From Vigna angularis (taxonomy: Eukaryota > Streptophyta > Magnoliopsida > Fabales > Fabaceae): 64,000 nt of DNA. Position 1 is the first letter of the stretch. Every line of letters begins with the position of its first letter. Positions 51,001 through 63,910 of this stretch are shown piece after piece. A program made the translations under genes and the position numbers. The notes beneath the pieces are model-generated. The model had not been told where the DNA came from. It did not search any database and worked only from the letters and a program-made list of their open reading frames with translations. Location of the stretch: contig NC_068980.1 in NCBI RefSeq assembly GCF_016808095.1, positions 2,790,001-2,854,000 on the forward strand, written 5' to 3'.

Positions 51001-52733
51001 ATGTTGAATGTAGTGGGGGAGAACTTAAAGGAAGATATAACACAATATATCAAAGAGAATTCAGAGAAAGGAAATGCTTTATTATTATTCAGTAGAGTGT
51101 AACATATTGCATAGGTTCTGCATGTCACCCATATTTATAGTCTCTTGAAAAATACTTGGTTGAGGAAACTATTTCCTAGGCTGCTATTTGATTGTGCAAC
51201 TTCGTAGACGCTAATGCCCGTAAGTGCTAAATGTTTTTTATTGTGTGATACATGAACATAGTAATTACTAGAGTGATAAATACTATGTGGTGTATAGCCA
51301 TTGAACTTCTGAGTAGCAAGGATGTGGAAACTATCAAACTACATAACTTTTTAATTTAGAAATAATACTTGCGAAGCATGCAAAAAATGTGGACTGTTTA
51401 GCCGAAGTTGCAGTACTGTATAAAAGTATGTGGGTTGGGGGCTCAATTTGTGGCTCTGTACTGGTGTCTAAAAATGTGGAGATAACTAGAATTGTTTTCC
51501 ATATTTACCAGGATGAACTGTCTAGCATAAAGAATCAACTTGTACAGGGATTTTCCCCCGATGATACATATCCATTAGGACCTCTGTCATTTATGGAGAC
51601 ATCAAGACCATGTTCTCCTCTTCCTCTGATTGAACTCCCAAGTTTTGACGAGGTAAAATTCTCCAAAGTTGCAACTACATTAGTGGCTTGTCAAACTTGT
51701 GCGTCAAAGGTTGTAATTGTTTTTCCAGATGATGATTCCGGATGATTTGACGGAGATAGAGACTGGACCTGAGCATAGTGGAAGCCAGTCAGATCGCAAA
51801 ACATCACAGTCAACCAACCACCCTGATGTTCTAAGTGTTAATCAACTATTAGATTCGGTAAAAACTTGTGTGCTTTTGTTTGTATAGTAGAGGAGAGAGG
51901 ATATTTTATTTCTTCTTTCCTTAAACATACTGTGGGCATCATTGTGTATAGGTTTTGGAAACTGCACGGCAAGTTGCAAGTTTCTCCACTCCCTCAACTC
52001 CTCTACCTTATGACCAAATGAAGGACCAGTGCGAGGCACTTGAAGCAGGGAAACAACAGAAGATGTCCGTCATTCAGAGTTTCAAGCATCAACAAGAAAG
52101 TAACGCCATAATTCTTTCGAGTGAAAATGAAGTTACAGTTGCCCCTCTACATGCTAAGGTTAGCATTTTTTACAGAAGTTTAACTTTTCAGTGAAGAAAA
52201 AATTGTCGTATATTTGCCATTGAATTTTACGTACATATTTTGAAGAAAAAAAAATCAGGATCTATATTTTTTAGAAGTTTGTCGTATTGACTACCATGGT
52301 TGGGTGATAAGGTAGGGTTTGAACTAGTTATTAACGATTTTTATTTTTTTGAAAATTGAAATGCTCCCATAAACTTAAAGTTAATGAATTCTCATCTGTG
52401 ATAATATATCCTCTATAAATTTATTTTCTTGAATTCTGTATTTCTATTTGAAATTTATTACCCAGTTTGTTATAACTAGCTACTTAATGTTATATTTTGA
52501 GTATGAACATATATTTGTTTGTGACTAAGACCGGAAATGATTATTATTTATTGGCACTGTTCATTGTGCAGGCACTGGAATATTCAAAAAGTGATTTGCA
52601 GTTAGTAACTCAGGAAACATTTAAAGCACAGGATCAAGCACGCAACCATTATCATGACTACGGGCTGCAGCATTCTTTGAGGCTACCTCCTTCGAGCCCC
52701 TATGATAAATTCTTGAGAGCTGCGGGATGCTAA
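39093..52733 (+). CDS. EFR3-like plasma-membrane scaffold (plant EFOP / SRL2 family)
   Basis: A large ARM/HEAT-type protein of the EFR3 family. In plants EFR3-like proteins (EFOP) anchor the PI4K-alpha-1 complex at the plasma membrane; rice SRL2 belongs here. Nineteen coding exons: 39093-39227, 39570-39644, 40456-40571, 41034-41148, 41372-41500, 42019-42066, 42249-42451, 42543-42739, 42830-43122, 43287-43436, 43526-43846, 44095-44244, 49985-50060, 50326-50453, 50590-50784, 51512-51652, 51729-51857, 51952-52158, 52572-52733. They join without a break into 989 residues. The N-terminus has clustered cysteines (12, 16, 19) before a basic stretch, fitting EFR3 palmitoylation and membrane binding. 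The end reads YDKFLRAAGC. Intron 10 uses a GC donor (AATAAG|GCAAGT) and intron 14 an unusual GTTAAT donor. Intron 12 is 5740 bases because it holds an antisense Ty3 element. The coding sequence is intact. Confidence 0.93.
44512..44821 (-). repeat. 3' LTR of Ty3-gypsy element (310 bp)
   Basis: It begins TGTTAGG and ends CTATCA in plus-strand reading. It matches 49358-49676 apart from four substitutions and lack of a 9-base CTACTAACT-type insertion. Confidence 0.97.
44779..49323 (-). pseudogene. Broken gag-pol polyprotein of the Ty3-gypsy chromovirus
   Basis: The first open part (46987-49323, 778 codons from an ATG) holds gag, the zinc knuckle CFRCGGPFAPGHRC, the protease motif LIDSGASHNYIS and most of reverse transcriptase, including the catalytic FFDDILVYS. 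A small indel near 46987 shifts the frame. The second part (45594-46986) completes reverse transcriptase and carries RNase H (HTDQRSLKYFLEQ), the integrase HHCC zinc site (ending CEVCQQ) and the integrase core with DFI and SDRD. A nonsense TAG at 45594-45596 interrupts integrase. The same frame reads on to 45369, then a further frameshift near 45380 leads to the last part (44779 to about 45393). That part holds the integrase C-terminal region (YFGPYQVLQRVGKVAYKL) and a chromodomain (VLVEWQAG, ATWED). The 3' end of the last frame runs slightly into the LTR. Confidence 0.95.
44822..44834 (-). other. Polypurine tract of Ty3-gypsy element
   Basis: On the minus strand GAGGGAGGGGGTAA directly precedes the 3' LTR, the expected plus-strand priming site. 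Confidence 0.8.
49340..49357 (-). other. Primer-binding-site region of Ty3-gypsy element
   Basis: Directly inside the 5' LTR the minus strand reads ATTTGGTCCGACCTACC. Its position is right for a primer binding site, but it lacks the initiator-Met form TGGTATCAGAGC; the priming tRNA was not identified. Confidence 0.5.
49358..49676 (-). repeat. 5' LTR of Ty3-gypsy element (319 bp)
   Basis: It begins TGTTAGG and ends CTATCA in plus-strand reading; see the 3' LTR for differences. It is nine bases longer through a local CTACTAACT-type duplication. Confidence 0.97.
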
Positions 52734-54953
52734 TGATACTAACCTGCAATAGATGCCATTTTTTCATTCTTTGCAATGCTGGTAAAATGTTTCTTTAGAT
52801 GGTTTCTACCATTCATGCCCCAAGTACGTGAAATATGCTTTCTTTTGTTGGGAGAGGTGAATGTTTGTTTCCAGCAAATGTAGGATTTTCCAGCAAATAT
52901 TTGTTAATATTTATTTATTTTAGTTTTTTCATTTGTGAATAAAGGGTGATACTTTTGTTTTGCTGAAACCGTTTTCTCTCGTTCTCTAGTGTGGACCAAA
53001 TGCTAGAAGCTCCTAATGAATCATGAGTCGTGAAGAATGAATTCCTGTGCGGCTGCTACGCTTTATCTCTACCAAATTCCTGTCAAAGCAAGCTCTGGGC
53101 GTATTACCATACGTATATTTTATTTTTAATTTTTCATGCATATATTCATATCAAATATGTATACTATTCCACGTGGAACACGTACGCTTCATTGTTATTG
53201 TGTATGGGTGAAAGAACAACTTTTATAGATGTGAATGTGATAATGTGATGGAAAGAAAAATTTAATACATGTTGATAATTACTCAATTGATATATCTCTC
53301 TTTGATATTAATATGCTGTTATTTTAAGAGAAAATACTTTAGTATCTCTTTACTTTGAAATAATTACTACTTATATTGTATTTTGGGATATTTGAAATTT
53401 AAATTGTTTTACTAAATTTTATTATTTTAAATATTTTGTTTGATTAAATAATTTTTTTTATTGTTAACTTGACAGAGTAACTTAATTTTTTCATATACAA
53501 TTTTTTGAAATTATATATTTAAAAAGTTCCAAATTTTAATATTGAACTTATGAAAGGAAAAATTAATACAATGTTTTACAATTTTAAAAAAAAAGTTACT
53601 GGTAGACAGCATTATAAAAATTTAAAAATACTAACGTAAAAGAGGGGGAGGGAGTAGAGAGAGGAGAAGAAATACAAATAATAGACAGAAAAGAAATAAA
53701 AATGTCTTTAATTATATTTTAATTTAATTATTATAAGCAGAAAAGTTAATGTGGTAAGACATAAAAATGTAATCATACATAATTATATATCAAAATATAC
53801 AATATATAATCACTTAAAATTACAATAAAATAAAAATAAAAATCTATCTGAATTAAAGAACCTTAAACAACTACAGAGTATACGCTTATTAATTATCTTA
53901 CTGAATGTATGCATTTAATTTGTCTTCAATGTGTGGGAAGATTTTATAGAATTATTTTATACTGCCTTTTTCTATGATCAAATGTCAATAGCAGTTTTGC
54001 AATGGAAATGTAACCCCCGCGAATTTTATTTAAAATGTAGCCCTTTTTTCTCGTCATGCTACCTCTAAATCTTTGTAATTTTTTCTTTTAAATATCTCTT
54101 TTGACAAAAGTACTTCATAACATATTTCATTGAAAACGAAATCCCTCAAGTATAAAACTTTAACTTATTTTCTAGAAATGTTGGCGGCAAAGTGCTGCTC
54201 CAAATGGACAAAATCCTAGTTACTTATTAGTGAAATCCATTTTTTTATCATAATAAAAAAATAAAAATTACTCAAAAAATTAAAATTTATATTCAAATTA
54301 TAAAAATAAATCTTTTTATTAATTTCTATGATATCATATTTACATAACATTATTTTTTCTCATTCTCCAACAAAATTGAAATACTTAACTCCTTAATCCT
54401 TAATCTTCTTAAATCTTGATTGGAGAGTCTGTTTGTGTATATCCAATAATTTTATATAGTTTAGAAATAATAATAAAAAATAATTTAATTATATATTTTT
54501 TTCTTTAATTTTCCGAAACATTTTTTTAAAACAAAATAGTATGAGTTTTAAAGCAGATACCACCTTTGGTGCAAAAATATTGATTTTAATGATAATATGT
54601 CATTTGAGAGTATGAAATAGTTTTAAAGATGAATCATGATTTTCTTTAGATCATAAAATATATTTTCTTCTTACAAAATCTAACGAAGATTACTCCTTTC
54701 TCCTACAAACTTTTAAAATATCTTTTAAATACAAAAGTATAATAAAAGACTTAATGTCAAAAGAGAGAATAGTTGAATAAAAATTTCATATTTCATATAT
54801 TATATTAATTGAATTTCAATTTACTTCTTTATATTTTTAAAGTGATTAAAAAAGCAATGTGACAAATTTTAACGGCGCGTATAACTAACAAAATCACGCA
54901 CTCTTCTCTCTTCACACCGACACAAACATCTAAAAGACAACATTTTTCCTGAA
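52734..54953. other. EFR3 3' UTR, AT-rich spacer and NTH1 promoter
   Basis: The EFR3 3' UTR probably runs several hundred bases (to about 53000). The rest is AT-rich with no gene seen. The last 150 bases should contain the NTH1 promoter and leader. Confidence 0.5.
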
Positions 54954-57900
54954 ATGTTGGGACGAATCCATGTCTCCATTCCTGCCAAAACCACTCAATT
55001 TTTTCCCTCAAAACCTCACCCAGGTTTTGTAAGAATAACTCTTCTTCATTTTTGCATCTCCATCACTAATAAACTTACTACTTTCTTTCCTGCTTCAGTG
55101 TCTCAACTTCGAGCCTCTGTCACCACCAAAACAACCAGAAAAAGCTTGCAGCTTCATCACGTTCCCGAAATTGAAACGGAAAATCATCAGAAAGTAAGAC
55201 TTTCAGTTTCATTGTCCTTTGGGCTTTTCTGACCCCCGGAATTTCAATTTTCAATCAGAAATTTTGAATCTTTTAATTGGTCCCATTTATGAAAACGCTT
55301 TCACTTGTGATGCATCTTGAAGAGTAAGTCTCATTCCGATGACATGTGATGGGATTTTACCCACATGCAGGGGATCCCTGGATTTTCACTTGCACGCGCA
55401 AGATCAAATGAATTGGTTCAGAGTGGTGAGTTTTTCTTGCGTCTGGGCTGCGTCCTTGGTTCAGGAAGCTTACATTTTGCAGTTCATGTATGTAGGTGAA
55501 GCCCCTGCCAACTGGGAAAAGGTTCTTCAAGGAATTCGCCAAATGAGGAGTTCTCCAGATGAACATGAACCAGTTGCACACGAGGAAACTGCTGATAATA
55601 CTGTTCTTCCTAAGGTCTAGCATTGTATCTTGCTAAGAATTGGTCTAAAGATAAGATCAATTCTATTGGATGCAAACCTTATCTTTCGAGTAAAACTTAA
55701 AGTCAACAAGAAACAGTATTTTATTTTTGTGTTTTAGAAATGGATTGCTTATTGCCTGGGCAAAGAAAATACAGTGTCTGTATGTATGCGCTTGATTTGT
55801 TGAACAGTTATGCTATGTTTATAATTGCAATGATGGATAGAATGAGATTAAAGTGAATAAACTTATCATGACTTTGTTTTGATATTGTATGATGAAAAAT
55901 CAAGGGAATGGTAAAGAGATTAGTGAAAAGTGGGGGAAAGAAGGATATAGGTATTCCATCATATAATTTGGGTCAACCATTAACCATTAAATGCATTGCT
56001 TATTCGCATCGAACTGATCTATAACCTATTTTCTGTCTCCTATTAGAATTACTCATTAGTACAAGTTTTGAATCCTGAATTGGTTGGATTGCCAGAGACT
56101 TTGTATTAACTACTGTGATTGTTGGAGCATTATTTTCTTCTAATTTCAGCATACTGTTTGAAGCATGATGTCACTGACAAATTTACCCTTACGCAATTTC
56201 TGATGATTACAACTAGGAAAGAAGATTTGCTGTCCTTGCATCTTCCCTTTTATCAAGCCAAACTAAGGGGCATGTTTCTCGTGGTAAGCATTCATGCCTT
56301 CCAGAGTCTCTTTTTGTTGTTAGCTTGCAGTATACTAAGACTTATTCTGAGGACAAAGATATACTAATATTGTTTTTTTGTTAGGAATCTAAATGTGAGT
56401 TCTAGAAATTGAATAGAAATAAGAAAGTTGATCATCATATAAAAAAGAAGACTCACAAATATATTCTTTTAAGGTTTTTATATGTGATTAATCATGTTAG
56501 TCACCTGCCTTCTTAATGTGATTAATCATGTTAATCAAGTTGCTTATTTAAACTGCTTTAAATTTTTAACAAAAGTGTACTTTTAAGAATAGGAGCGAGT
56601 CAATGTCTTCATGAAAATGGCCTGCTTACCGCAGAAGCAATGAACAAAGCTGATGAAGAAACCATCAAAAAGTTGATTTACCCTGTATGTCCTTCGCCAA
56701 AGTATCTATGGTAGCTTCAGGAAACCAAATTCTCATCCATTATTTCCATAATACCCATTCTTATACTCTATAGTGTTCTTTTCCAAGGTTGGATTTTATA
56801 CAAGAAAAGCCAGTTACTTGAAGAAGGTTGCTAACATTTGCCTCATGAAGTATGATGGAGACATACCTAGCTCAATTGAGGAACTACTCTTGCTGCCAGG
56901 AGTAGGTCCTAAGATTGCTCATCTGGTACGTACAAAATGCTTTTCTATTTTAAACAGCATTTTCCTTTAATTTTTTGTTAAAATAATCACTGGTTCTTGC
57001 ACATAACATAAGTCTTAGTCCTTATAAAGAACTAAAACTTACGTTTTCTTTTCATAGTATGACTGATTCGTAAATGAGTGTCACCTACAGTAACAAAAAA
57101 TGATTATTTATACTTTTTTAAGCTCATTCTATTAGTGATAATAGTGTGGCTTTTTTTCCTCTTTAAATTCACTTTGTTAGTGGCAGTACAGGTTATGATT
57201 CGTGGATGGAACAATGTCCAAGGGATATGTGTAGATACTCACGTCCACCGCATTTGCAATCGTCTTGGGTGGGTTTCGAGATCAGGCTCAAAACAGGTTC
57301 ATACTAGTTTGCTGGCATCACATATTTTGCTTCTTCTCTGATTTTCTGAAATTGACATTCATATTGAAAAATTTATACTTACTATGATACTTTTTTCGCT
57401 GGTCTTACAAAATCTTAATTAGTTTGTTTCTTATTCCAAACTTGGACGCCTGAGTGTTATGCCAACTGTCTAGTATTATTGGACTTTGCTGCAAGGTTTC
57501 ATTGTCTCCCAGCATCTAGCCATCTAGTTTCTGACACAGAGAATTCCTAAGATGTGCCGGTCAAGTAAACATTTGCAAAGAATTCCTAAAATTTCAAGGC
57601 TTACATATCTTATGTATGTTAGAACAAGGGAATGTCACTGATATTTATCACACCATATCACTTGTTTACCATGATATCTGAAAGTTGCTGCAATTATGAG
57701 TCTGTTCAGCAAATAAAAATTGCTTGCTTCTATGGTCACAATTTGGAAGTTATTAATCCTCTTCTATTTGCTAGAAAACTTTGACACCAGAAGAAACCAG
57801 ACAAAGGCTGCAACTATGGCTTCCGAAGGAAGAATGGGTTCCAATAAATCCTCTTTTGGTATGCTAAGCTCATTTCTTTTGGCTGATAAAACAAAAAGGT

Positions 57901-58201
57901 CATTTCTTTTTACTGTATATCATTATCAACAGATGCCCAGAATGGTTACTTTGGTTGCCACACTATTCTGTTTTTACTGCATCATAAAAATGCATGTTGG
58001 AGCTTGTTTATCCTTCTATTTTTATATTACAACATTCTCTGACTTGAATACAAACAGGTAGGATTTGGACGATCAATTTGTACTCCTCTACGACCTCACT
58101 GTGGAGAGTGTAGTGTGAGTAGCTTCTGTCCATCAGCATACAAGGAGGCTTCAAGCTTTTCATCCAAGTCCAAAAAATTTACATTGAACAAGAAGCCTTG
58201 A
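54954..58201 (+). CDS. NTH1: Endonuclease III homologue (bifunctional DNA glycosylase/AP lyase)
   Basis: A base-excision repair enzyme that removes oxidised pyrimidines and nicks the resulting AP site. Nine exons: 54954-55193, 55371-55425, 55496-55614, 56217-56283, 56593-56684, 56788-56925, 57192-57296, 57775-57858, 58058-58201. They join in frame to 347 residues. The first 60 or so residues are rich in Ser/Thr and basic residues and poor in acids, like a plastid transit peptide; Arabidopsis NTH1 is chloroplast-targeted, so the same is likely. The core begins near NWEKVL and [17 protein letters not shown]. The helix-hairpin-helix [12 protein letters not shown] carries the catalytic lysine K233, and [10 protein letters not shown] carries the catalytic aspartate D252. 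Four cysteines (308, 315, 318, 324; spacing C-x6-C-x2-C-x5-C) form the [4Fe-4S] site. All key residues are present. The start could differ if an upstream leader exists. Confidence 0.94.
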
Positions 58202-58836
58202 TCTAGTCTACTGGAGCTGATAAACTTTTTGAGGTTCATTTGGAAGGATTTGACTCCTTTGAAAAGGAGAAAGAAAAACATGTAATTTCAGTGTTAATAA
58301 GAACATCAAATACTCACCTTCTAACACATGCATGTACATGTAATACCAAGAATTAATAAGATATGATCGACGTTTGTAAGCTGAAATATTGCTTTAAAGG
58401 TTTAAACTGATGATCTTCTGATTATAAGATAATATAATAACACTATCATGTGAAGACTGCAAAATCTTCATTTTAAAAATAATACTTATTACATCTCACA
58501 TAACTTTATTCATGCACTTGATTTATTAGATGATTTTTTTGAGATTAACTTAGACGAGGATGGAGACATTGTTTCGTAAACTGTAATCATAATTCCCATT
58601 ATAAGTAGGCTATAAAAAGACAGTCTTTCCTGTATCTTATAACTAATTTTACTTCACATTTCTCCATCACCTTTACCAAACACCACCCAAATATATTTAT
58701 GCTGTTTAGACCCAAATCTAATTATAATTAATAACCTTTTTATGGGTATGTTGTAAAAAAAAAGGGTAAAGTACCAATTTACAACTAAAAGAAAAAGTAA
58801 TCTAGAGTCTTATATATTATAAATATAATAGCGAAT
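58202..58836. other. NTH1 3' UTR and spacer
   Basis: Nothing beyond the probable NTH1 3' UTR and AT-rich DNA was seen. ATATAATAG just before the tRNA-Pro is a common AT-rich tRNA leader. Confidence 0.5.
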
Positions 58837-58908
58837 GGGCATTTGGTCTAGTGGTATGATTCTCGCTTAGGGTGCGAGAGGTCCCGAGTTCAATTCTCGG
58901 AATGCCCC
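58837..58908 (+). tRNA. tRNA-Pro (anticodon AGG)
   Basis: A 72-base tRNA. The acceptor stem GGGCATT pairs with AATGCCC. The D-arm GGTCTAGTGGTATGATTC follows, and the anticodon stem CTCGC/GCGAG holds loop TTAGGGT with AGG at 58869-58871. The T-arm contains GAGTTCAATTCTC. No intron. CCCCTTTTTA immediately follows, a Pol III terminator. Confidence 0.97.
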
Positions 58909-60481
58909 CTTTTTATGAAACTCTACCTTGAACCTTAATTTATGTTTGGTTTTTGTTTCAGGTTTTCAATATTTCTTTTTATTACTACATTAATTCTTAA
59001 TTTTTTAAAATTTAATTTTAGAGTTATTTTTCTCAACTAAGTTTTTACCGTAAGAGTCTATATTTTTACAGAGAATAGAACTTAATATATAGTATTTTCT
59101 AATATGTATTTCAATTTAATATATGTAATAGAACTTATGCAAGTAATAGAAAAGACTTAAAATAAAATTTTTAATTTATTAAATACTGAATTTAATAAAC
59201 AAGCGTCAGATTTTTCAATCTATTAACAACCTCCATACAAAACTGAAGACTTAAAGGTCATCAACCTTCAATCTTGTAAGAATGGATATGGTGAAGGAAA
59301 ATATTGAAATCTATTTTCCACACAAACAAACTTACCTTAATGATGCATGTCTCTTGTCCCTGTAATCATCACGATGATTTCAAAAGCTTTTTTAATTAAA
59401 AAAAAGGTATTCTTAATATTTAGAAATACTCACTTCATGTTTCATTTATAGTTATCGTTTATTATAATGTTTAGAAATACTCACTTCATGTTTCATTTAT
59501 AGTTTTTATGTCTTGTAATAATTAAAATCTCCGTTCTGTGTTGTCATGATGGAGTTTTATTCACTAAAAAAACGAATAAAAGAAGAAAAATAATAAAACA
59601 AATGAAATAAGATGAAACATCTGCAATAGTGACTGCATAATAGGGGGGAAAAGTAAAGTAAAAAAAAATGCTATAAATGATATTACTATTTGTAATATGT
59701 TGTAGAACGTAAGATTTATACCGATTCATAATTTTAGAATTGGGCAATACAAATATAAGGTACAAATTAAAAATATAATGTCCATTCAATACATTTTTAT
59801 AGTACGGTTTTTTATGGCAAGAGGTTTAAGAAGTAGAATTTAAATTGAATGCACTAAAAGTATAAAGATGTTTTACATTATTCTAAAATTCCAAATTATT
59901 ATATATGATAAGACGAGTATATTAAATTTTAAGATAACTAGTTTAGAAATTATTTATCATTTTATTTTCCTTTTCTAAAAATTACCACTTTTCTCACCAA
60001 CATTTATCTAGTTAATTCAACTTGTTCACACCACATTTAAATATTATATAAAAAAATTTCAACAAAAATATCTTCATTAAGATTTCAAATGAAGAAAAAA
60101 ATTACAATAATGCATTTCATCTACATGTTATATATCTTAAGACTTTTTTCTACACATCCATATCCTAATTAAAAAAATTGTTAATTTTAATTTTTAAAGA
60201 GTCAACGTATTTATTAAATTTATACATAGATAAGCTAGGGATGATTTATGGATCCAATTTGAACCCAATCATGCCCCCCAAATAAAAAGAATTAAATTTC
60301 TTATTTTGCAGAGACTAAACTATATTTGCTTTTCAATCCATACACTCAATGACAGTAATGACATGACAAAAATAAATAAATCTGCACCAAAAGAAACAAC
60401 ATGGCAACATCGCAAAAAATCAGGCATAACTTCAATGAGCTTTGGTACACACGACATAGTTGTCCTAAAAAAACTTTGGTA
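58909..60481. other. AT-rich spacer with FTA 3' flank
   Basis: No gene was seen. It contains a 35-base direct repeat at 59419-59504 (listed separately). The right end should include the FTA 3' UTR. Confidence 0.5.
59419..59504 (+). repeat. 35-bp direct repeat, period 51
   Basis: A 35-base phrase starting TTTAGAAATACTCACTTCAT occurs at 59419-59453 and again at 59470-59504 without mismatch, separated by 16 bases. Confidence 0.9.
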
Positions 60482-63420
60482 CTAGGCCGAAAGAGGAAGC
60501 CTACTCTTGCGCCAAATCCAATAGTTGGTTCTAATTGGATCAACGTGTTCTAGGATAGAACAAATATTTCGTGCTATATTTAAATTTTGATTTTCCCCTC
60601 TCCCGTCACCTTCTAAACCGTGTTTATCCATATCTACTGCATTTACAGCCTCAATGGCATTTCTCATGTCTTCATTTGGTTGATAGCCATAGCATATGAG
60701 ATCCAAAACAGTGCCAAGAGCAAACATGTAGTTGCTTTTGGTTCTTAAAATCTTTAAACACACAGAAGAAACTTGAGGATCATTTACCCATGATGTGATT
60801 TCACCTTTATAAAGTCCTCGTAAATATCTCCACGAGCTTTCATTTTCAGGCTGGGATACAATGGCTTCAATGGTATAAAGCACTTCAGACTCTCTCATAG
60901 CTTTTAGCCCCCCCAAGAAAGGAGACCTTGTTATGACAAAATATCTCTGCAAAACTTATTAAATGTTAATTTTCTAAATTAAGAAAAAAAAGAAGAAAAC
61001 TTTTTAAAAGTAAAATACATTTGTCATGAACATTAATAACTTTACCCCTGAGCATATCATATTACTCAAGGATTTTACTTACTAGTTAATTAATTAGGTA
61101 GGGTAAGAAGACAACAAGGTGTCAAGCACAATATGTGGCACATCTTTCCCCTTTAACAATTCTTATAGCAGAACTTAGTTGATTCACACCCATATATTCA
61201 ATTTGAGACCTCATTCTTGTTTCTCACGAAGTTAAATCATACTCTTTCTTCTAAGGAAACCACATCATATGTAACTCTTTCTTCTTACGAAGCTACATCT
61301 TACATGCAAATCTTTATTCAGATAAAACCACGTATTTATTGTAACATGTGTCATTAGTTATTCAAATAAAGAAGATTTTCACTTTCAATAACTCTATTAA
61401 TCAACACTAAATTTTCTTCAATTAACAGTAAATATAACAATATGTTTTTGAATCATCACTAATACCTTTTTACTAATTAGAATAGTTCAGAGATTTAGAA
61501 ATTTAAAAAAAAAACCATGTTTATTAGATATTATCATTGAAATAACATTTATCCATTAATTTAATTTCTTCCATTTCTATAATATGCCTGTGTATTGCGC
61601 TGAATTCTTACTGGCTAAATTATATTGAAGATATTGAACCTCAAATCAATTTACGATTAGAGACCTTTAGTTCGTAAAGAGCCTATAAGAGAATAACGAC
61701 TCTCATAAGCTAAAATTAAAGTTGATACGGAACTTCAACAAAATACAAGGAAAATAGTTACTTCTCAATTGTAATTATTGGAAATGTAAGATTAAGGGTG
61801 GGGGACGTGTGAGAGAAGGCGTCTCACATCAATTAGTTAGGCAACAATCAAGCAAATCCATGATGAGTATTTATGATGTCCTGTATAGACTAAACATAAC
61901 AGGTAACATAGTTGCATACCTGATTCCAAGCAGAATTATTAAAAATGTCTTCTTCAAGAAGTTCTGAGCAATAATTAAGCTCATCTTCCCATCCTCCAAG
62001 TGCTTGAAGAACCCACTGTTCACGCAACAAAAGAAGGGTTTCAATAATTAAACTACGCCTCAGATAGAGATACAAATACTAAAATTGAGAGCATTTAGAT
62101 TTGTGGTGACAATATGACAAACAAACCTGTCTATGCGACCATGCATGATAATGTTTGGCGTCATTTGAGAATATCTTTTTGGTGAACTCAAGCTCAACCT
62201 TTCTAGCTTCAGGTCCTAACTTCTCAGCAACCCATCGTCTATGATGCCTACAAAACATCTGGCATGAAGATCAATATGATGGTGTGTGTACAAAAGTTGT
62301 ATTTATAAGCACTTCAATTCACGACGATTTACATAAGAAACGACTGTCAAATACCAAACATAGCATACAGAAGAATCATGGTAAAAATGCTTTTGTGCAA
62401 CTGAAAAGGCTTGTCATCATGACAAAGAAGAATTTCAAAGCACCAGCTTCAGAGACACCACAGTTCATAAATTTTCACATTGTAAACCCTTTTTTTAAAT
62501 AAACTTCTTTATAAGCATTTTGTTCCTTTATAAGCATTTGATAGAAAAGAAAATATGAAGGTAAAAATGAATTGTGCTACTCGTGTGAACTACAATCAAC
62601 TTATACCCCTAACTTTAATAACATTCTTATTTACCTTAACTTATCCAAAAACTATAGTGCTTATAGAGTGAGCCAAAATCAACCTATGCCTAAGTTGATT
62701 TTAGCAAGTTCTACCTCTTATTTTCTTCTCATTCATAAAGAAGTGTATTAAAACAAAGTCTACGACCAAATTTACTTAAATGAAAAGACAAATATATATT
62801 TATTTGATTCCTAACTAATAACAAAATCCTTATAAGGTTCGCGAGAAGTCAAACAACCAAGAGCAGAGCAGAGCATCTCACCACATCTGATAATTTTTGG
62901 AATTTCCAGCGGCCATACGCTCCACAAACTCCAGTTCACTGCACAAGTCAACTTTTAGCGACTCAAGTAACAACCGCCGGAAATGCCACACCTGCAAAAC
63001 AAACCACATACAACTCACTTCAATCGAAAAAAGATAATAACATTAACTTCAAATATTATAATACCACACATATTGGTGAGGAGTGAGTAATGAAGATTTA
63101 TAGCAGAAAAAAATTGAAGCGCGATTTGAATTGATTTAGGTTGTAATATCGAGAGAGGGGTAGCTAGATAGTCATACAGTGTAATTGCCGGAGTTGAACT
63201 GGATAACTTCCGCGGTGAGAGCTAGGGCGCGAGGGGAGCGTTCATCAGCGTGGTAAACGGCGCGAAAGTAGTCCATGACTTCGGTGAAGTCTTGCGTGTA
63301 CTGGATCGGAACGACGGGGTTGGGGCCGTCGTTTTGCGGAAGAGGAGTAACATCTGACCACTCCGGTCTCTCCCTCAGCGGCACGCGTGTTTGCTCCTCC
63401 TCTTCGCCTTCAGATTCCAT
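60482..63420 (-). CDS. FTA: Protein farnesyltransferase / geranylgeranyltransferase I alpha subunit
   Basis: The shared alpha subunit of protein farnesyltransferase and type I geranylgeranyltransferase, which attach prenyl groups to CaaX proteins in the cytosol. It is the orthologue of Arabidopsis FTA (PLURIPETALA). Five minus-strand exons: 63178-63420, 62882-62991, 62127-62247, 61920-62015 and 60482-60946. They join in frame to 344 residues, slightly longer than the 326 of Arabidopsis. Prenyltransferase alpha repeats are visible as SGNYTVWHFRR (about 77-87), SKNYQMWHHRRW (112-123), [12 protein letters not shown] (148-159), NNSAWNQRYFV (about 185-195) and [12 protein letters not shown]. Lysine K149 in the third repeat corresponds to the catalytically important K164 of the human subunit. 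The acidic N-terminus (GEEEEQ) is variable in the family. The gene is complete. Confidence 0.96.
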
Positions 63421-63504
63421 CCTTCGATAACCTTCTTCACTTCGCTTTACTCTTTCCCACGCCCTCTCTATTTAGACTGGGGTCTTAACTTTTGCTTTAA
63501 GCCT

Positions 63505-63534
63505 TGGGCTTATGGGCTTGCTTTTGTAGGCCCA
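63505..63534. promoter_or_regulatory. Cluster of three site II (TGGGCY) elements in the FTA promoter
   Basis: TGGGCT at 63505 and 63513 and GGCCCA at 63529 (TGGGCC on the other strand) lie 85-115 bases before the FTA start codon. Such clusters are typical TCP-bound promoter elements of housekeeping and growth-linked plant genes. Presence is seen; function is inferred. Confidence 0.55.
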
Positions 63535-63878
63535 ATAGAGTTTCTCTACGATGAAAAGCCTGTGTGACGTTTCATGTGAATGTGATTCCTTTCTTTTACC
63601 TTTGACAAAAGTGAGGGTTGCTTCACTTTTGATATTTTCTTAAATTTATTTAATCTTAACTATTATAAATTAGTTAATTGGTTCTTATTAAAAGAATTAG
63701 AAGAAATAGTATTTAATATTTTCAACACATCCTTCAATTTCCACACACACTTTTTTACTTACTATGTTCAGCCAATAGATATGACTCATTTATATGATTC
63801 TATTTTATTATTAAAAGTATATGATACATTGATACAATATATACAATGTGTTTCAAATACTGCTCAATTTTGAAAATA

Positions 63879-63910
<32 letters not shown>
